64,000 bases of DNA from Bacillota bacterium (lineage in GTDB: Bacteria; Bacillota; Clostridia; Saccharofermentanales; DTU023), in contig JAFAAL010000001.1 in NCBI GenBank assembly GCA_023426575.1, positions 7,307 through 71,306 on the forward strand, read 5' to 3'. The stretch's first letter is position 1; the number at the start of each line of letters is the position of its first letter. The notes under the pieces were generated by a model, which searched no databases, was not told the DNA's origin, and saw only the letters and a program-made list of their open reading frames with translations. The position numbers were made by a program, and so were the translations under genes. Shown piece by piece: positions 17,197 to 25,330 of the stretch.

Positions 17197-18697
17197 GGAG
17201 AACGGGCTGATCGGACGTCGACGTCGGCGTCTCCTTCTCCTTGTCCTTATTCTTCTTGTCCTTCTCGCTCAAGGTGAAAATATTTGAGAAGGCGGGGTAG
17301 CTATAAGTCACGATAAAGTCGCGCTTGATCACAACGCCATTTTTCAACCAGAGCCGATACAGGCTCGTCTTGTAGCCGGGTTGCGCCTTGCGGTAGACCT
17401 CAGTCTCGCCCTCGGCCAAATCTGCAGAATAGCGCGTCTCATCAGGACCTGGCTCGATCGTCTCGTGATGCTCGACCTGAAGCTCTGTCGTCACACCCGC
17501 TTCTCGGGCCGGTCCATAGATCTCAAAGACGACGGACGGCTCGGCATAGTAGGCGACGAGCTTGACTGGCCCCGAGAGACCGTTGCGAATCTTGAGATCC
17601 GCCCAGCCGTAGGCGACCATCGCATCTTGACCGAGCGCGGCATAGTCTGAAGGCAGGTCGTGATTATGGGCCTCGACGATGTCGAGACCTGCGAGGACCG
17701 CCGCCTGAAACATCGTCGTCGAGGTTTGACAGATACCGCCTCCGAGACCAGAAATCGTCACGCCATCAGACTGCATCCCGGCATCCGCCCAGCCATCCCC
17801 CGGTAAAAAATGACCCATGACAGTCATGAAAGAATAGACCTGGCCAGGGGCTAAAATAGTCCCATTGATCTTCTCGCAGGAGAGGATGAGATTGTGCACA
17901 CGGCTGGCATCGTAATAGGGAATATTGGTGTAAGAACTGGCGAGGAAAGTGAAGTCGGCCTTGAGGTCGTCGGCCTTGACCTCAGCCTCGACAGTCTCGA
18001 GGTTCAGCTCGATGCGACCTGCAATGTCACCGCCGGCGATACGCTCCTCGAGAAGGCGCTTCAAAGACTCACGTTTGAGCTTATAACCGGGCTTCTCGGG
18101 CTCGACCTTTTGCTTGCCCTGCCTATCGGTGACAAAGCGCGCGTCGACAGGCTCGCGTTCAAACTTCTCCACCACCTGGTCGACAAAGCTGTCCAGCTTC
18201 TCAGGGGAGATTTTGAAGGGGAGCTTCAGACGGCCCTCAGTCTGTTCGCGAATTGCGCTTTCTAGCTCCCGCTCGAGGGCCTCGCGATCGAGCTCGAGAC
18301 CAAGCTCTCGAAGCTTGATGCTCAAGTCATCACTCTTATGGTAGAGCGTGAGCTCGCGCTCGAGAAAGCGCTCCAAGAATTTTTCAACTGCGGCAAAGGC
18401 CTCCGCCTGAGTCAGCCCCGAGATATTGATCTCACCCAGGGTGACAGCGTCACCGAGAATGTCCTGTCTCGTGGAAGCCGTTGTCTCCTTGCGCTCTGTC
18501 ACGCTCAATGTGCGCAGGACATTTTGCTGTTCGAGAGCCTGATAATTGCGCTGCCAGGCCCAGTAGATCGCGATGAGTGCTACAGCCAGCAGTACGAATG
18601 AGAGGATCAGGCGCCGCTTCTCCCGCTGAGAGCGTGAGCCGCGCCGACGGGACGATGTCCCTGTCTTCTCTTGATTTGATTTGAATTGCCGTGCCAT
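17165..18697 (-). CDS. VanW-family membrane-anchored wall protein
   Basis: A 510-aa protein with a basic N-terminus, one membrane helix (about 30-47), a helical peptidoglycan-binding-4-like region (about 75-245) with long charged helices, and a VanW domain (about 255-420). The VanW signature is clear: APGQVYSFM, then GLGGGICQTSTTMF. The YoaR-type layout suggests an extracytoplasmic role at the cell wall; no enzyme activity is established. The C-terminal tail is Lys/Glu-rich, then Pro/Thr-rich. AGGAGAGG precedes the ATG. It lies downstream of the SH3-NlpC/P60 gene in the same direction. Confidence 0.85.
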   Translation of the reverse strand: MARQFKSNQEKTGTSSRRRGSRSQREKRRLILSFVLLAVALIAIYWAWQRNYQALEQQNVLRTLSVTERKETTASTRQDILGDAVTLGEINISGLTQAEAFAAVEKFLERFLERELTLYHKSDDLSIKLRELGLELDREALERELESAIREQTEGRLKLPFKISPEKLDSFVDQVVEKFEREPVDARFVTDRQGKQKVEPEKPGYKLKRESLKRLLEERIAGGDIAGRIELNLETVEAEVKADDLKADFTFLASSYTNIPYYDASRVHNLILSCEKINGTILAPGQVYSFMTVMGHFLPGDGWADAGMQSDGVTISGLGGGICQTSTTMFQAAVLAGLDIVEAHNHDLPSDYAALGQDAMVAYGWADLKIRNGLSGPVKLVAYYAEPSVVFEIYGPAREAGVTTELQVEHHETIEPGPDETRYSADLAEGETEVYRKAQPGYKTSLYRLWLKNGVVIKRDFIVTYSYPAFSNIFTLSEKDKKNKDKEKETPTSTSDQPVLPTPNTNPDWP

Positions 18698-18736
18698 TCA
18701 CCTCTCCTTTGACCGACATGACATCTAGCTTAAATC

Positions 18737-20317
18737 TTAGTAGAAAATACGTCTGACGTGCGCAATTTGGGGCATGTACCACTCGAGCTTATCGACATTG
18801 ACGCCCGTGGCGGGAGTCCCCGCGTGGACAATCTGACCATTGCCAATATAAATCATCGAGTGATAGATGTCGCCGCCCTGGCCGAGCAAGATGATATCGC
18901 CAGGGAGCAGATTGTTGACGTTGCCGTTCCAGTTGACGGGGCTGCCCGCATGGACCTGGTCGTAAGTCGTCCGACCGACGCTAACGCCCATCTGGCCCAG
19001 TAGGAATTGGACGAAGCCAGAGCAGTCAAAGGCGTCAGGACCACAGGCTCCGAGCACATAGGGCTTGCCGACGTGTTGGAGGGCGAGGTTGACCAGTCCG
19101 AGCCCGCCTGCCGACTCCTGTGCGATCGGCGTCTCTTCCTGATACCATTCGTTCTGATCGACAAATTCCTCATAGTCCGTAATCTGCTCACCCGATCCCT
19201 CCTGGACGAGGTCGACGGCCTCGACAGGATCGAACTGCACATAGTCGCTGTAAATATAGCCGATCTCCCCACTGGGCAACTGGACCTGATACCAATCGAT
19301 GCCGTAGGCCAAGCACTGGATAGAGTCGCCATAGTAGAGCTCGCCGATGATCTCTGAATCCGTCGTCGGCTCCTTGCGGATGCGGACACCTGAGTTATTG
19401 GAATAGAGGGTCGCATTGAGCGGGGTCAGGTTATTGAGTTCCTGATCGGTCAAGCTGACGACCTCTTGTTTTTCGTGTTCAATCTCTACTTCGCGCAGCA
19501 GTTCCTTATAAATGTAGCCTGCAGTTCCATCCTGAAAGATGACATAGGACCAGATGCCGTTGCTTGAGACCTCCCAGACGAAGTCGCCGCGTACGGCCTC
19601 GCCGAGCTTGGGCGCATTGATATCGGCATCCTGGCGGATGTTGGCAATCTCGGCAAAGACCCAGAGCTGCACCCCAGTATCCTGGAAATTGCCCATTTCA
19701 AAGGCCGCCGAAAGAGGCAGATCGTAAGTTTTCTCTACAGTATCTTCCTGAATCTGAATATTGAGATTTTGCGGAATTTGTGCCTGAAGTTTCTGAACCT
19801 GTTCGCGGACAATCTCGCCCATCTGTGACTGGACGTCATTCATCTCTCCGAGCTGATAGTCTGAGAGCTCGGCCTCGCCGAGATCTACGCTCTTGCCCTT
19901 GTCGAGGAGCTCATTCATCTCAGCCATGACGGCCATTGCCTTCTCGCGCTCGATGCGGCGCTCAACGCGATGAGACTTCTCCGTCGGCGCGGTCGTCATG
20001 AGCAGGTCGGGCTGAGACTCGGTCTCTTGAATGAGCGCCAGCGTCTCGGTAGGAGCTGTCTCGGTCCGGGGGATGATGGGGTGTAAGGAAACTTGTTCAC
20101 GATTGCGACTCTCCTCACCGCGTAGAAAGTACCACACCGCGAGGATGAAGAGGACGGAGAGCACAGAGACGACAGCCAAGGCAATGTGGAGACCCCGACC
20201 CGAGCGCGGCGGCGCAACAGGACAGGAATTATAGTACTGTGCCTCTTTATAATCTCGATCGTTTGCACGTTTTCTCGCCAAGATGACCTCCAAGATTGAG
20301 CTGGGCCCAATTTCCAC
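18737..20317 (-). CDS. SH3 - NlpC/P60 cell wall endopeptidase
   Basis: A 526-aa C40-family wall hydrolase expected to cleave gamma-D-Glu-diamino acid links in peptidoglycan. It is anchored by a helix at about 43-65, followed by a Thr/Glu-rich linker and a helical stretch (115-185). Two SH3b repeats (about 216-276 and 302-362) precede the catalytic domain (405-526), with Cys432 in FDCSGF, His486 in YHSMIYIG and His498. The frame begins at GTG 20317 with little upstream signal. TTG 20281 (12 codons later), 4 bases behind GGAGGT, is a good alternative start. All catalytic residues are present, unlike the protein at 5579-6655. Confidence 0.9.
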   Translation of the reverse strand: MEIGPSSILEVILARKRANDRDYKEAQYYNSCPVAPPRSGRGLHIALAVVSVLSVLFILAVWYFLRGEESRNREQVSLHPIIPRTETAPTETLALIQETESQPDLLMTTAPTEKSHRVERRIEREKAMAVMAEMNELLDKGKSVDLGEAELSDYQLGEMNDVQSQMGEIVREQVQKLQAQIPQNLNIQIQEDTVEKTYDLPLSAAFEMGNFQDTGVQLWVFAEIANIRQDADINAPKLGEAVRGDFVWEVSSNGIWSYVIFQDGTAGYIYKELLREVEIEHEKQEVVSLTDQELNNLTPLNATLYSNNSGVRIRKEPTTDSEIIGELYYGDSIQCLAYGIDWYQVQLPSGEIGYIYSDYVQFDPVEAVDLVQEGSGEQITDYEEFVDQNEWYQEETPIAQESAGGLGLVNLALQHVGKPYVLGACGPDAFDCSGFVQFLLGQMGVSVGRTTYDQVHAGSPVNWNGNVNNLLPGDIILLGQGGDIYHSMIYIGNGQIVHAGTPATGVNVDKLEWYMPQIAHVRRIFY

Positions 20318-20453
20318 GCTCTTCTTCTGTCTCCAGATAGAACCCCTATTGTAGGCTTCTTATCCCTCTTATTCTAGTCGAGTTCGGCAGTCCTTGTATT
20401 ACAGCTTCATTTCAGAGACATCCCATTCTCAAGATCAGGGGATTCTCCCACTC

Positions 20454-20975
20454 TCAAGAGCGCTGCCAGAAGTCGATGCGCGGGCTGTACGGCAGGGAGA
20501 ACTTGTGCCCTGCGGCACGCATGAGTTCCGCCTTGTACAGCCAGAGATCCTGATTATAGCCTGAGCGGCGCGCGAGCCAGTCGAGACTCTCCTCCGTCTG
20601 AAGGGCCTCCATAAAGTCCGCATCCGAAATTAAAAGTTCTGCCGCAAAAAAATTCGCCTCCCGCTCGAGCTTTGAGCGAGGGTCGAAGAGGCTATGTTCA
20701 ATGAATTCCTGGCCCGCCTCAATATATTCTTCGTGGAGACAGTGATGGCCGAGCTCATGGGCGACAATCTCCGCCACCTGAGGCTCTGGCAAGTCCGCCT
20801 TGTAGAATATGCAGGGCCATTGCCCAACCTTGGCATACATCCCGCGCAGATCGTGAAAGTTGTGGCGCGGATAGAGGTGAATGCCCTCAGCCTCGGCGAG
20901 AACGAGCGGCGCCCGCGTCTCATGACGTGCCAGAAGTGCGTTCACTGCCGCACGGATGTAGTCGTGAGAGGCCAA
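20454..20975 (-). CDS. ImmA/IrrE-type zinc metallopeptidase
   Basis: A 173-aa ImmA/IrrE (COG2856) protease. The zinc site is HELGH (His73, Glu74, His77) with the downstream E-R-E-A-N-x-F-A-A helix (Glu106) supplying the third ligand. Proteins of this family cut a partner XRE repressor after DNA damage or other stress (ImmA-ImmR of ICEBs1, IrrE/PprI-DdrO of Deinococcus). The start is TTG 20975, 8 bases behind GGGAG, only 3 bases after the stop of the XRE gene. No phage or integrative-element genes are next to it. Confidence 0.9.
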   Translation of the reverse strand: MASHDYIRAAVNALLARHETRAPLVLAEAEGIHLYPRHNFHDLRGMYAKVGQWPCIFYKADLPEPQVAEIVAHELGHHCLHEEYIEAGQEFIEHSLFDPRSKLEREANFFAAELLISDADFMEALQTEESLDWLARRSGYNQDLWLYKAELMRAAGHKFSLPYSPRIDFWQRS

Positions 20976-20978
20976 GAG

Positions 20979-21440
20979 CTATTCTCTCCCCTCAGAATCC
21001 GCAGGAGCTCCCTCTCTGCCTGCTGCCCTCTCGCTGCGTCGACTCTCCCAGTATGCCTGGCTGATCGCCTCCATCGCTGCATCGCGGTCACTCTCACTGA
21101 GATAGCCTCCGGCAAAGAGCGTTGTCAGGTGACTGACCAGGTCCTCCACGGCCGTGGGGCCATGCCAGCCCGACCAATTATAGCTCTCCAGCTCCTGCTC
21201 CACCTGATCCCCTCGGAGGAGATAGTCCACCGAGACCTCGAACTCATCGGCAAGCCGACGCAGAACAGACTGCCGTCTCGGCTGTGATACGCCCTGCTCA
21301 TAATTGATCAGCGTGCGGATGGAGACTCCGACACGCTCGGCCAGAACCTTCTGGCTCAGACGTTTCTCGCGTCTCAGCCGCCTCAGCTTAGCGCCAAATT
21401 CACGGCTCTGCTCAGCCTGTGTCCGTTCTTCTCTCTCCAT
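20979..21440 (-). CDS. XRE-family HTH repressor, partner of ImmA-like protease
   Basis: A 153-aa regulator with an N-terminal helix-turn-helix (about 14-70: LRRLRREKRLSQKVLAERVGVSIRTLINYEQG) and a C-terminal half that is probably the dimerisation and cleavage region. It is cotranscribed with the ImmA-type protease, a classic repressor/antirepressor arrangement. AGGAGGT precedes the ATG at good spacing. A perfect 16-bp palindrome ends right in front of that ribosome site, so autorepression is likely. The same intergenic region serves the divergent polymerase gene. Confidence 0.92.
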   Translation of the reverse strand: MEREERTQAEQSREFGAKLRRLRREKRLSQKVLAERVGVSIRTLINYEQGVSQPRRQSVLRRLADEFEVSVDYLLRGDQVEQELESYNWSGWHGPTAVEDLVSHLTTLFAGGYLSESDRDAAMEAISQAYWESRRSERAAGREGAPADSEGRE

Positions 21441-21454
21441 GGTTACCTCCTATT

Positions 21455-21470
21455 CTGCAATATATTGCAG
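21455..21470. promoter_or_regulatory. Candidate XRE operator O1
   Basis: CTGCAATATATTGCAG is a perfect 16-bp palindrome 15 bases before the XRE start codon. It shares CTGCAA-N4-TTGCAG with two further copies in the same 160-base divergent gap. Confidence 0.7.
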
Positions 21471-21485
21471 TTATTTTCCTTGCAT

Positions 21486-21501
21486 CTGCAAGAACTTTCA
21501 G
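21486..21501. promoter_or_regulatory. Candidate XRE operator O2 (imperfect)
   Basis: CTGCAAGAACTTTCAG has one perfect half-site and one half-site with G-to-T change relative to CTGCAA-N4-TTGCAG. Its start lies 31 bases from that of O1 and 25 from that of O3. Confidence 0.55.
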
Positions 21502-21510
21502 CTAGGATAT

Positions 21511-21526
21511 CTGCAAGTACTTGCAG
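21511..21526. promoter_or_regulatory. Candidate XRE operator O3
   Basis: CTGCAAGTACTTGCAG is a perfect 16-bp palindrome, the copy nearest the polymerase gene (about 75 bases before its coding start). It is well placed to block a plus-strand promoter; no clean -35/-10 pair could be assigned by eye. Confidence 0.7.
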
Positions 21527-21582
21527 ATTCTGACTCTGAATCTACAGACTGATTTCACTAATGTCAAGGAGGGAGGCGGCAG

Positions 21583-21603
21583 ATGCCAGTCGACGTCTCA
21601 TGA
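21583..21603 (+). CDS. Six-codon leader minicistron coupled to polY
   Basis: ATG at 21583 opens a frame for M-P-V-D-V-S ending in TGA at 21601-21603. The strong ribosome site (AAGGAGGGAGG, 21566-21576) is 6 bases before this ATG, the correct distance, whereas it is 23 bases from the polymerase ATG at 21600. The TGA overlaps that ATG as ATGA, so the leader would deliver ribosomes to the polymerase start. Function of the peptide itself is not implied. Confidence 0.45.
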   Translation: MPVDVS

Positions 21604-22883
21604 GAACTATATTGCACTGTGACATGAATGCCTTCTACGCCTCTGTTGAGATTTTGCTGCGCCCAGAGCTTGCGGGACAGCGGCTGGCCGTCGTCGGCAG
21701 TCGCGCCGACCGGCACGGCATCGTCCTCGCCAAGAGCCAAGAGGCCAAAATCTATGGTGTCAAGACGGGCGAGGCCATCTGGGAGGCCCAGAGCAAGTGC
21801 CCTGGATTGATTCTAGTCGAGCCCCACTACGAGGCCTACCTGCACTTCTCCCGTCTGGCGCGCAAGGTCTACGCCGAGTACAGCGAGCGCGTCGAGAGCT
21901 ACGGTCTCGACGAGGCCTGGCTCGATCTCAGTGGTACTGAGCGCCTCTTCGGCTCTGGTGAGGCTGTCGCCGACGAATTGCGACGGCGCTTCCGCGAGGA
22001 GCTCCATCTGACGATTTCTGTCGGCGTGAGTTTTAACAAGGTCTTTGCCAAGTTTGGCTCCGACTACCAGAAGCCCGATGCGACAACTGTCATCCGCGAG
22101 ACGGATTACCAGCGCCTCATCTGGCCGCGGCCCGTCGAGGAGCTCCTCGGTGTCGGCCCCGCGACCCGCCGTAAATTGGCCAAGCTCGGTATTCGCACGA
22201 TCGGCGAGCTCGCCTGTTCTCCGATCAATGTCCTCGAGCGCCTCCTCGGCGTCGCTGGGCGACGCCTCCATGCCTGGGCCAATGGCCTCGACCAGGGTCA
22301 GGTCAAATTGCTGGGTGAGACCATTCCCGTCCAGTCTGTGGGGCATGGCGTCACAACGCGTTACGATCTGGAGAGCCCGCGTCAGGTGGGCGAGGTTTTC
22401 CGCTACCTGGCAAGGGATGTCTCATATCGCCTCCAGGCCGCCCACTACAAGGCAGTCGCCGTACAGATATCTGTCAAGGATCAGCATTTTCTGACGCGGG
22501 AGTATCAGACCCCTCTGCCCTACCCCGCCCATGCGGCAAGCTCACTCGCGGCGACAGCCACAGAGCTCTTTGAGAGGAATCATCACTTTGATGCACCCAT
22601 TCGAGCTCTCGGCCTGCGCGCCATTCAACTCCGTCCTGCCGACGAGGCCGTCCAATCCCACATCTTTGCCAATTGGGAGACTTTTCAGAAGCGCGAGAAG
22701 CTCAGCACGGCCTGCTATCAGCTCGCCCAGAAATACGGAGATGATATTGTCCTCCCCGCCCGCTCGCTGCAGATGGACTACGTCGCCACGAATCCTCCCC
22801 TGCCCATCCAGCCACCAGGTCTCCCAGAGGACTGTCAAAATTACCGCGCGGACTATGAGGAGCTCTTATCGCGCAGTAGCTAA
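21600..22883 (+). CDS. Y-family (DinB/UmuC-like) translesion DNA polymerase
   Basis: A 427-aa Y-family polymerase for copying damaged DNA. The palm motifs are LHCDMNAFYASVE (first metal-binding Asp) and ESYGLDEAWLD (Asp-Glu catalytic pair, with Gly-Leu in place of the usual Ser-Ile). Helix-hairpin-helix motifs follow (ELLGVGPATRRKLAKLGIRTIGELA), then the little-finger domain. No clamp-binding motif could be assigned with confidence. The start at 21600 (MRTILHCDM) matches the family; an upstream in-frame ATG at 21561 has no ribosome site. It is transcribed away from the XRE/ImmA pair. Confidence 0.93.
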   Translation: MRTILHCDMNAFYASVEILLRPELAGQRLAVVGSRADRHGIVLAKSQEAKIYGVKTGEAIWEAQSKCPGLILVEPHYEAYLHFSRLARKVYAEYSERVESYGLDEAWLDLSGTERLFGSGEAVADELRRRFREELHLTISVGVSFNKVFAKFGSDYQKPDATTVIRETDYQRLIWPRPVEELLGVGPATRRKLAKLGIRTIGELACSPINVLERLLGVAGRRLHAWANGLDQGQVKLLGETIPVQSVGHGVTTRYDLESPRQVGEVFRYLARDVSYRLQAAHYKAVAVQISVKDQHFLTREYQTPLPYPAHAASSLAATATELFERNHHFDAPIRALGLRAIQLRPADEAVQSHIFANWETFQKREKLSTACYQLAQKYGDDIVLPARSLQMDYVATNPPLPIQPPGLPEDCQNYRADYEELLSRSS

Positions 22884-22945
22884 AAGTTCACAATGGCGTC
22901 AAATTCACTTAAGGCAGTTTTAAGATTTTGTCCTCTGGGATTCGC

Positions 22946-22951
22946 TATAAT
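22946..22951 (+). promoter_or_regulatory. Consensus -10 box, possibly giving a leaderless mRNA
   Basis: A perfect TATAAT ends 6 bases before the response-regulator ATG at 22958, so transcription would begin at or next to the start codon. No good -35 box is seen at 17 bases. Confidence 0.5.
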
Positions 22952-22957
22952 GGGAGT

Positions 22958-23713
22958 ATGGATTCGACGCCAAAAAATAAAGGGGACTCCTTATACTCTG
23001 TACTCATCGTCGACAATGACCTCGACCTCAGAAGCTCTCTTAGTTTACATCTGCGTGCAGAAACACGAGAGATCTACGAGACAGATGACGGCTATGAGGC
23101 CATCGAGCTCGTCCGGGAGAAGCGACCTGACATTGTGCTCCTCGACGTGATGATGCCTGTCCTCAACGGTTACGACTGCGCCCAAGAAATCCGTAAATTC
23201 TCACAGGTTCCCATCATCTTTCTCTCGGCTCGGGCGACAGACCTCGACCGAATTCACGGCCTGAGCCTCGGTGCAGACGACTATCTTGCGAAGCCTTTTC
23301 ATCCGCGCGAACTGAGCCTGCGCATAAAAAATCTCCTCGCGCGACAGCAGTATTCTCAGGCTGCAGGCAGAAGGGAGAGCGCCAGCGCCCCCGAGGAGAG
23401 ATTGAGCTGTGGCGAGCTCCAGCTCGATCGACGCCGCCGTCTGCTCCTGCGCTCTGGGCGCGAGATCAAGTTGACCCCGACTGAATACAAAATTTTAGAA
23501 TATCTGATCTCTCATTCGGGCGAGATCCACACGGCCCAAGAAATATACGCGGCCGTCTGGCAGAGCAAGCCCTATGGCGCCGAGGGTACAGTCGCCGTCC
23601 ACATCCGTCACCTCAGACAGAAGATTGAGACCCATCCCGACAATCCTGAATACCTCCAGATGGTCTGGGGACACGGCTATCTCCTGGCCTCGCCAGAGAG
23701 TTCGGAAAAATAG
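22958..23713 (+). CDS. OmpR/PhoB-family response regulator (orphan)
   Basis: A two-domain response regulator, 251 aa from ATG 22958. The receiver domain carries the acidic pair Asp19/Asp21, phospho-acceptor Asp63 in LLDVMMP and the conserved Lys in YLAKPF. The C-terminal winged helix (about 150-245) has LTPTEYKILEYL and VAVHIRHLRQKIE. A TTG start at 22928 is possible but would place the -10 box inside the gene. No histidine kinase gene is adjacent, so its partner is elsewhere. The GGGAG just 1-2 bases before the ATG is too close to act as a normal ribosome site. Confidence 0.92.
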   Translation: MDSTPKNKGDSLYSVLIVDNDLDLRSSLSLHLRAETREIYETDDGYEAIELVREKRPDIVLLDVMMPVLNGYDCAQEIRKFSQVPIIFLSARATDLDRIHGLSLGADDYLAKPFHPRELSLRIKNLLARQQYSQAAGRRESASAPEERLSCGELQLDRRRRLLLRSGREIKLTPTEYKILEYLISHSGEIHTAQEIYAAVWQSKPYGAEGTVAVHIRHLRQKIETHPDNPEYLQMVWGHGYLLASPESSEK

Positions 23714-23755
23714 CCCTTGGAGGTCAGAGTCGGGGGAAGTGAGACTCCAGGGAAA

Positions 23756-25135
23756 TTAGACCCCTGGAATCCCAAAGGAACTCAGTAAGAGGTGGGCCGT
23801 TCCAAAGTAGATAAAGAGTGCCCCAGCGTCGACCAATGTCGTGATCAGCGGCGCCGCCATGATGGCAGGATCCAATTTGAGTTTCGATGCCAAGAGGGGG
23901 AGCATTCCACCCACAACTGCCGACATGAAGACCGTGACCATCAGGGCGACCGAGACGGTCAGTGCAATAATGGCCCCATAGCTGTAGTAGATGCGAATGA
24001 AGTTGATTGCCGCCAAGACAAAGCCGATGATAAAGGAGACCTTGGTCTCTTGCCAGATGACCTTGACGATGTCGGAAAATTCAATCTCACCGAGGGTCAT
24101 ACCACGAATCATCATCGTCGCCGTCTGAGAGCCGACGTTACCGCCCGTATCCGTCAGCATCGGAATGAAGAAAATCAGTGTGGGCAGGGCCACAAAGGCC
24201 GACTCGTAGTGCTCGAGGATGCTCCCGTTGATAAAGGCCGAGATCATCAGAAAGAGCAGCCAGGGAATACGACGCCTCGCATGATGCAAAATCGAGGTCT
24301 TGAGATAGGGGCGCTCAGATGGTGACATGGCGGCCATCTTTTCAAAGTCTTCCGTGACCTCTTCCTGGAGGATGTCGACGGCGTCGTCGACGGTGACGAT
24401 GCCGACCAGGCGATTCTCGTTGTCGACCACGGGAATGGCGAGGTAGTCATAGGTATGGAAGAGCTGGGCAACGGCCTCCTGGTCGTCCAGGGTGTAGGCT
24501 TTGATAATATCTGTCTCCATCAAATTCTCGATCAGATCGTCATCTTGAGCTAGGAGCAGCGCCTTGACGGAAACGACCCCCTCGAGCACCCGGTCACGGT
24601 TGGTGACGTAACAGGTGTAGATGGTCTCGCGATCCTCGCCGTGCTTGCGCAGGTGATCGATGGCCTCACGGACCGTCATCTTCTTCTTCAGATCGGTGAA
24701 CTCGGCCGTCATGATCGAACCCGCGGAATCTTCGGGATATTGGAGGTAGTGATTGATCAGGTCACGCTTCTCGCTGTCCGTAAAGGAGAGAATCCGGCGC
24801 ACGACGTTGGCCGGCATCTCCTCGAGGAAGTCGACGGCGTCGTCGACGAAGAGCTTGTCGAGCATATCGGCCACTTCCTTGTCAGAAAAGGCCGAGGCCA
24901 GGGCCTGCTGGGAAGAGGCCTCGAGGTGAGCAAAGACTTCGGCGCCGATGTCCTTGGGCAGCATTCTAAAGACGACAGCGGCCTGTTCCTCGCTGAGTTC
25001 TTCTAAAAAGTCAGAGATGTCGACCACATTGTCATCAATAATTTCATGACGCAATTTGAGATAGCGTCGGTCTTCTAAGAGTTCTTCGAGATACTTCCAA
25101 TATTCTTCACGCGAGACAAAGTCATCCATCTGCAT
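23756..25135 (-). CDS. mgtE: MgtE-type magnesium transporter
   Basis: MgtE (459 aa) is a Mg2+-gated magnesium channel. It has the N-terminal superhelical domain (about 1-130), a tandem CBS pair (about 135-260) and five C-terminal membrane helices with the pore signature MLTDTGGNVGSQT. The open frame extends 43 codons further upstream, but that part reads through the tRNA-Val gene. The start at 25135 is set by GAGGTGG at correct spacing and the family-like MQMDDFVSREEYW. It lies just downstream of tRNA-Val and its terminator. Confidence 0.95.
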   Translation of the reverse strand: MQMDDFVSREEYWKYLEELLEDRRYLKLRHEIIDDNVVDISDFLEELSEEQAAVVFRMLPKDIGAEVFAHLEASSQQALASAFSDKEVADMLDKLFVDDAVDFLEEMPANVVRRILSFTDSEKRDLINHYLQYPEDSAGSIMTAEFTDLKKKMTVREAIDHLRKHGEDRETIYTCYVTNRDRVLEGVVSVKALLLAQDDDLIENLMETDIIKAYTLDDQEAVAQLFHTYDYLAIPVVDNENRLVGIVTVDDAVDILQEEVTEDFEKMAAMSPSERPYLKTSILHHARRRIPWLLFLMISAFINGSILEHYESAFVALPTLIFFIPMLTDTGGNVGSQTATMMIRGMTLGEIEFSDIVKVIWQETKVSFIIGFVLAAINFIRIYYSYGAIIALTVSVALMVTVFMSAVVGGMLPLLASKLKLDPAIMAAPLITTLVDAGALFIYFGTAHLLLSSFGIPGV

Positions 25136-25180
25136 GTCCGCCACCTCTTTCTCATCGATTTGGCCTGAACACGAAGGGCA

Positions 25181-25219
25181 TAAAAGACGAAAGCCCCGAA
25201 ACGCAAACGTTCGGAGCTT
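25181..25219 (-). terminator. Terminator after tRNA-Val
   Basis: On the minus strand AAGCTCCGAACG, a TTTG loop and CGTTTCGGGGCTT form a stem with one bulge, followed by TTTCGTCTTTT. It begins 6 bases beyond the encoded CCA of the tRNA. Some read-through into mgtE is possible. Confidence 0.75.
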
Positions 25220-25224
25220 CCTGA

Positions 25225-25301
25225 TGGTGGGTACTACTGGACTTGAACCAGTGACCCCCTGCATGTCAAGCAGGTACTCTAACCAGCTGAGCTAAGCACC
25301 C
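25225..25301 (-). tRNA. tRNA-Val (anticodon GAC)
   Basis: A 77-base cloverleaf on the minus strand. The acceptor stem GGGTGCT pairs with AGTACCC (one G-U), the D arm is GCTC...GAGT, and the anticodon stem is CCTGC/GCAGG with loop TTGACAT (anticodon GAC, reading GUC/GUU). The T arm is ACTGG-TTCAAGT-CCAGT. Discriminator A and CCA are encoded. A strong promoter lies 30 bases upstream and a terminator follows. Confidence 0.95.
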
Positions 25302-25330
25302 ATCTGCCTCTGTGTCTCAGGCACTTATGA

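Noticed and set aside
20454..21440. XRE/ImmA pair as part of a prophage or integrative element
   Set aside because: No integrase, relaxase, phage structural gene or attachment repeat is visible on either side; neighbours are ordinary chromosomal genes.
23748..23770. Hairpin CCAGGG...CCCTGG between the response regulator and mgtE
   Set aside because: Short stem, no T-run on either strand; not counted as a terminator.
25135..25264. Upstream extension of mgtE by 43 codons
   Set aside because: It reads through tRNA-Val and its terminator (the familiar G-S-S-P-V-V-P peptide of a tRNA in the wrong frame); the start at 25135 has a proper ribosome site.
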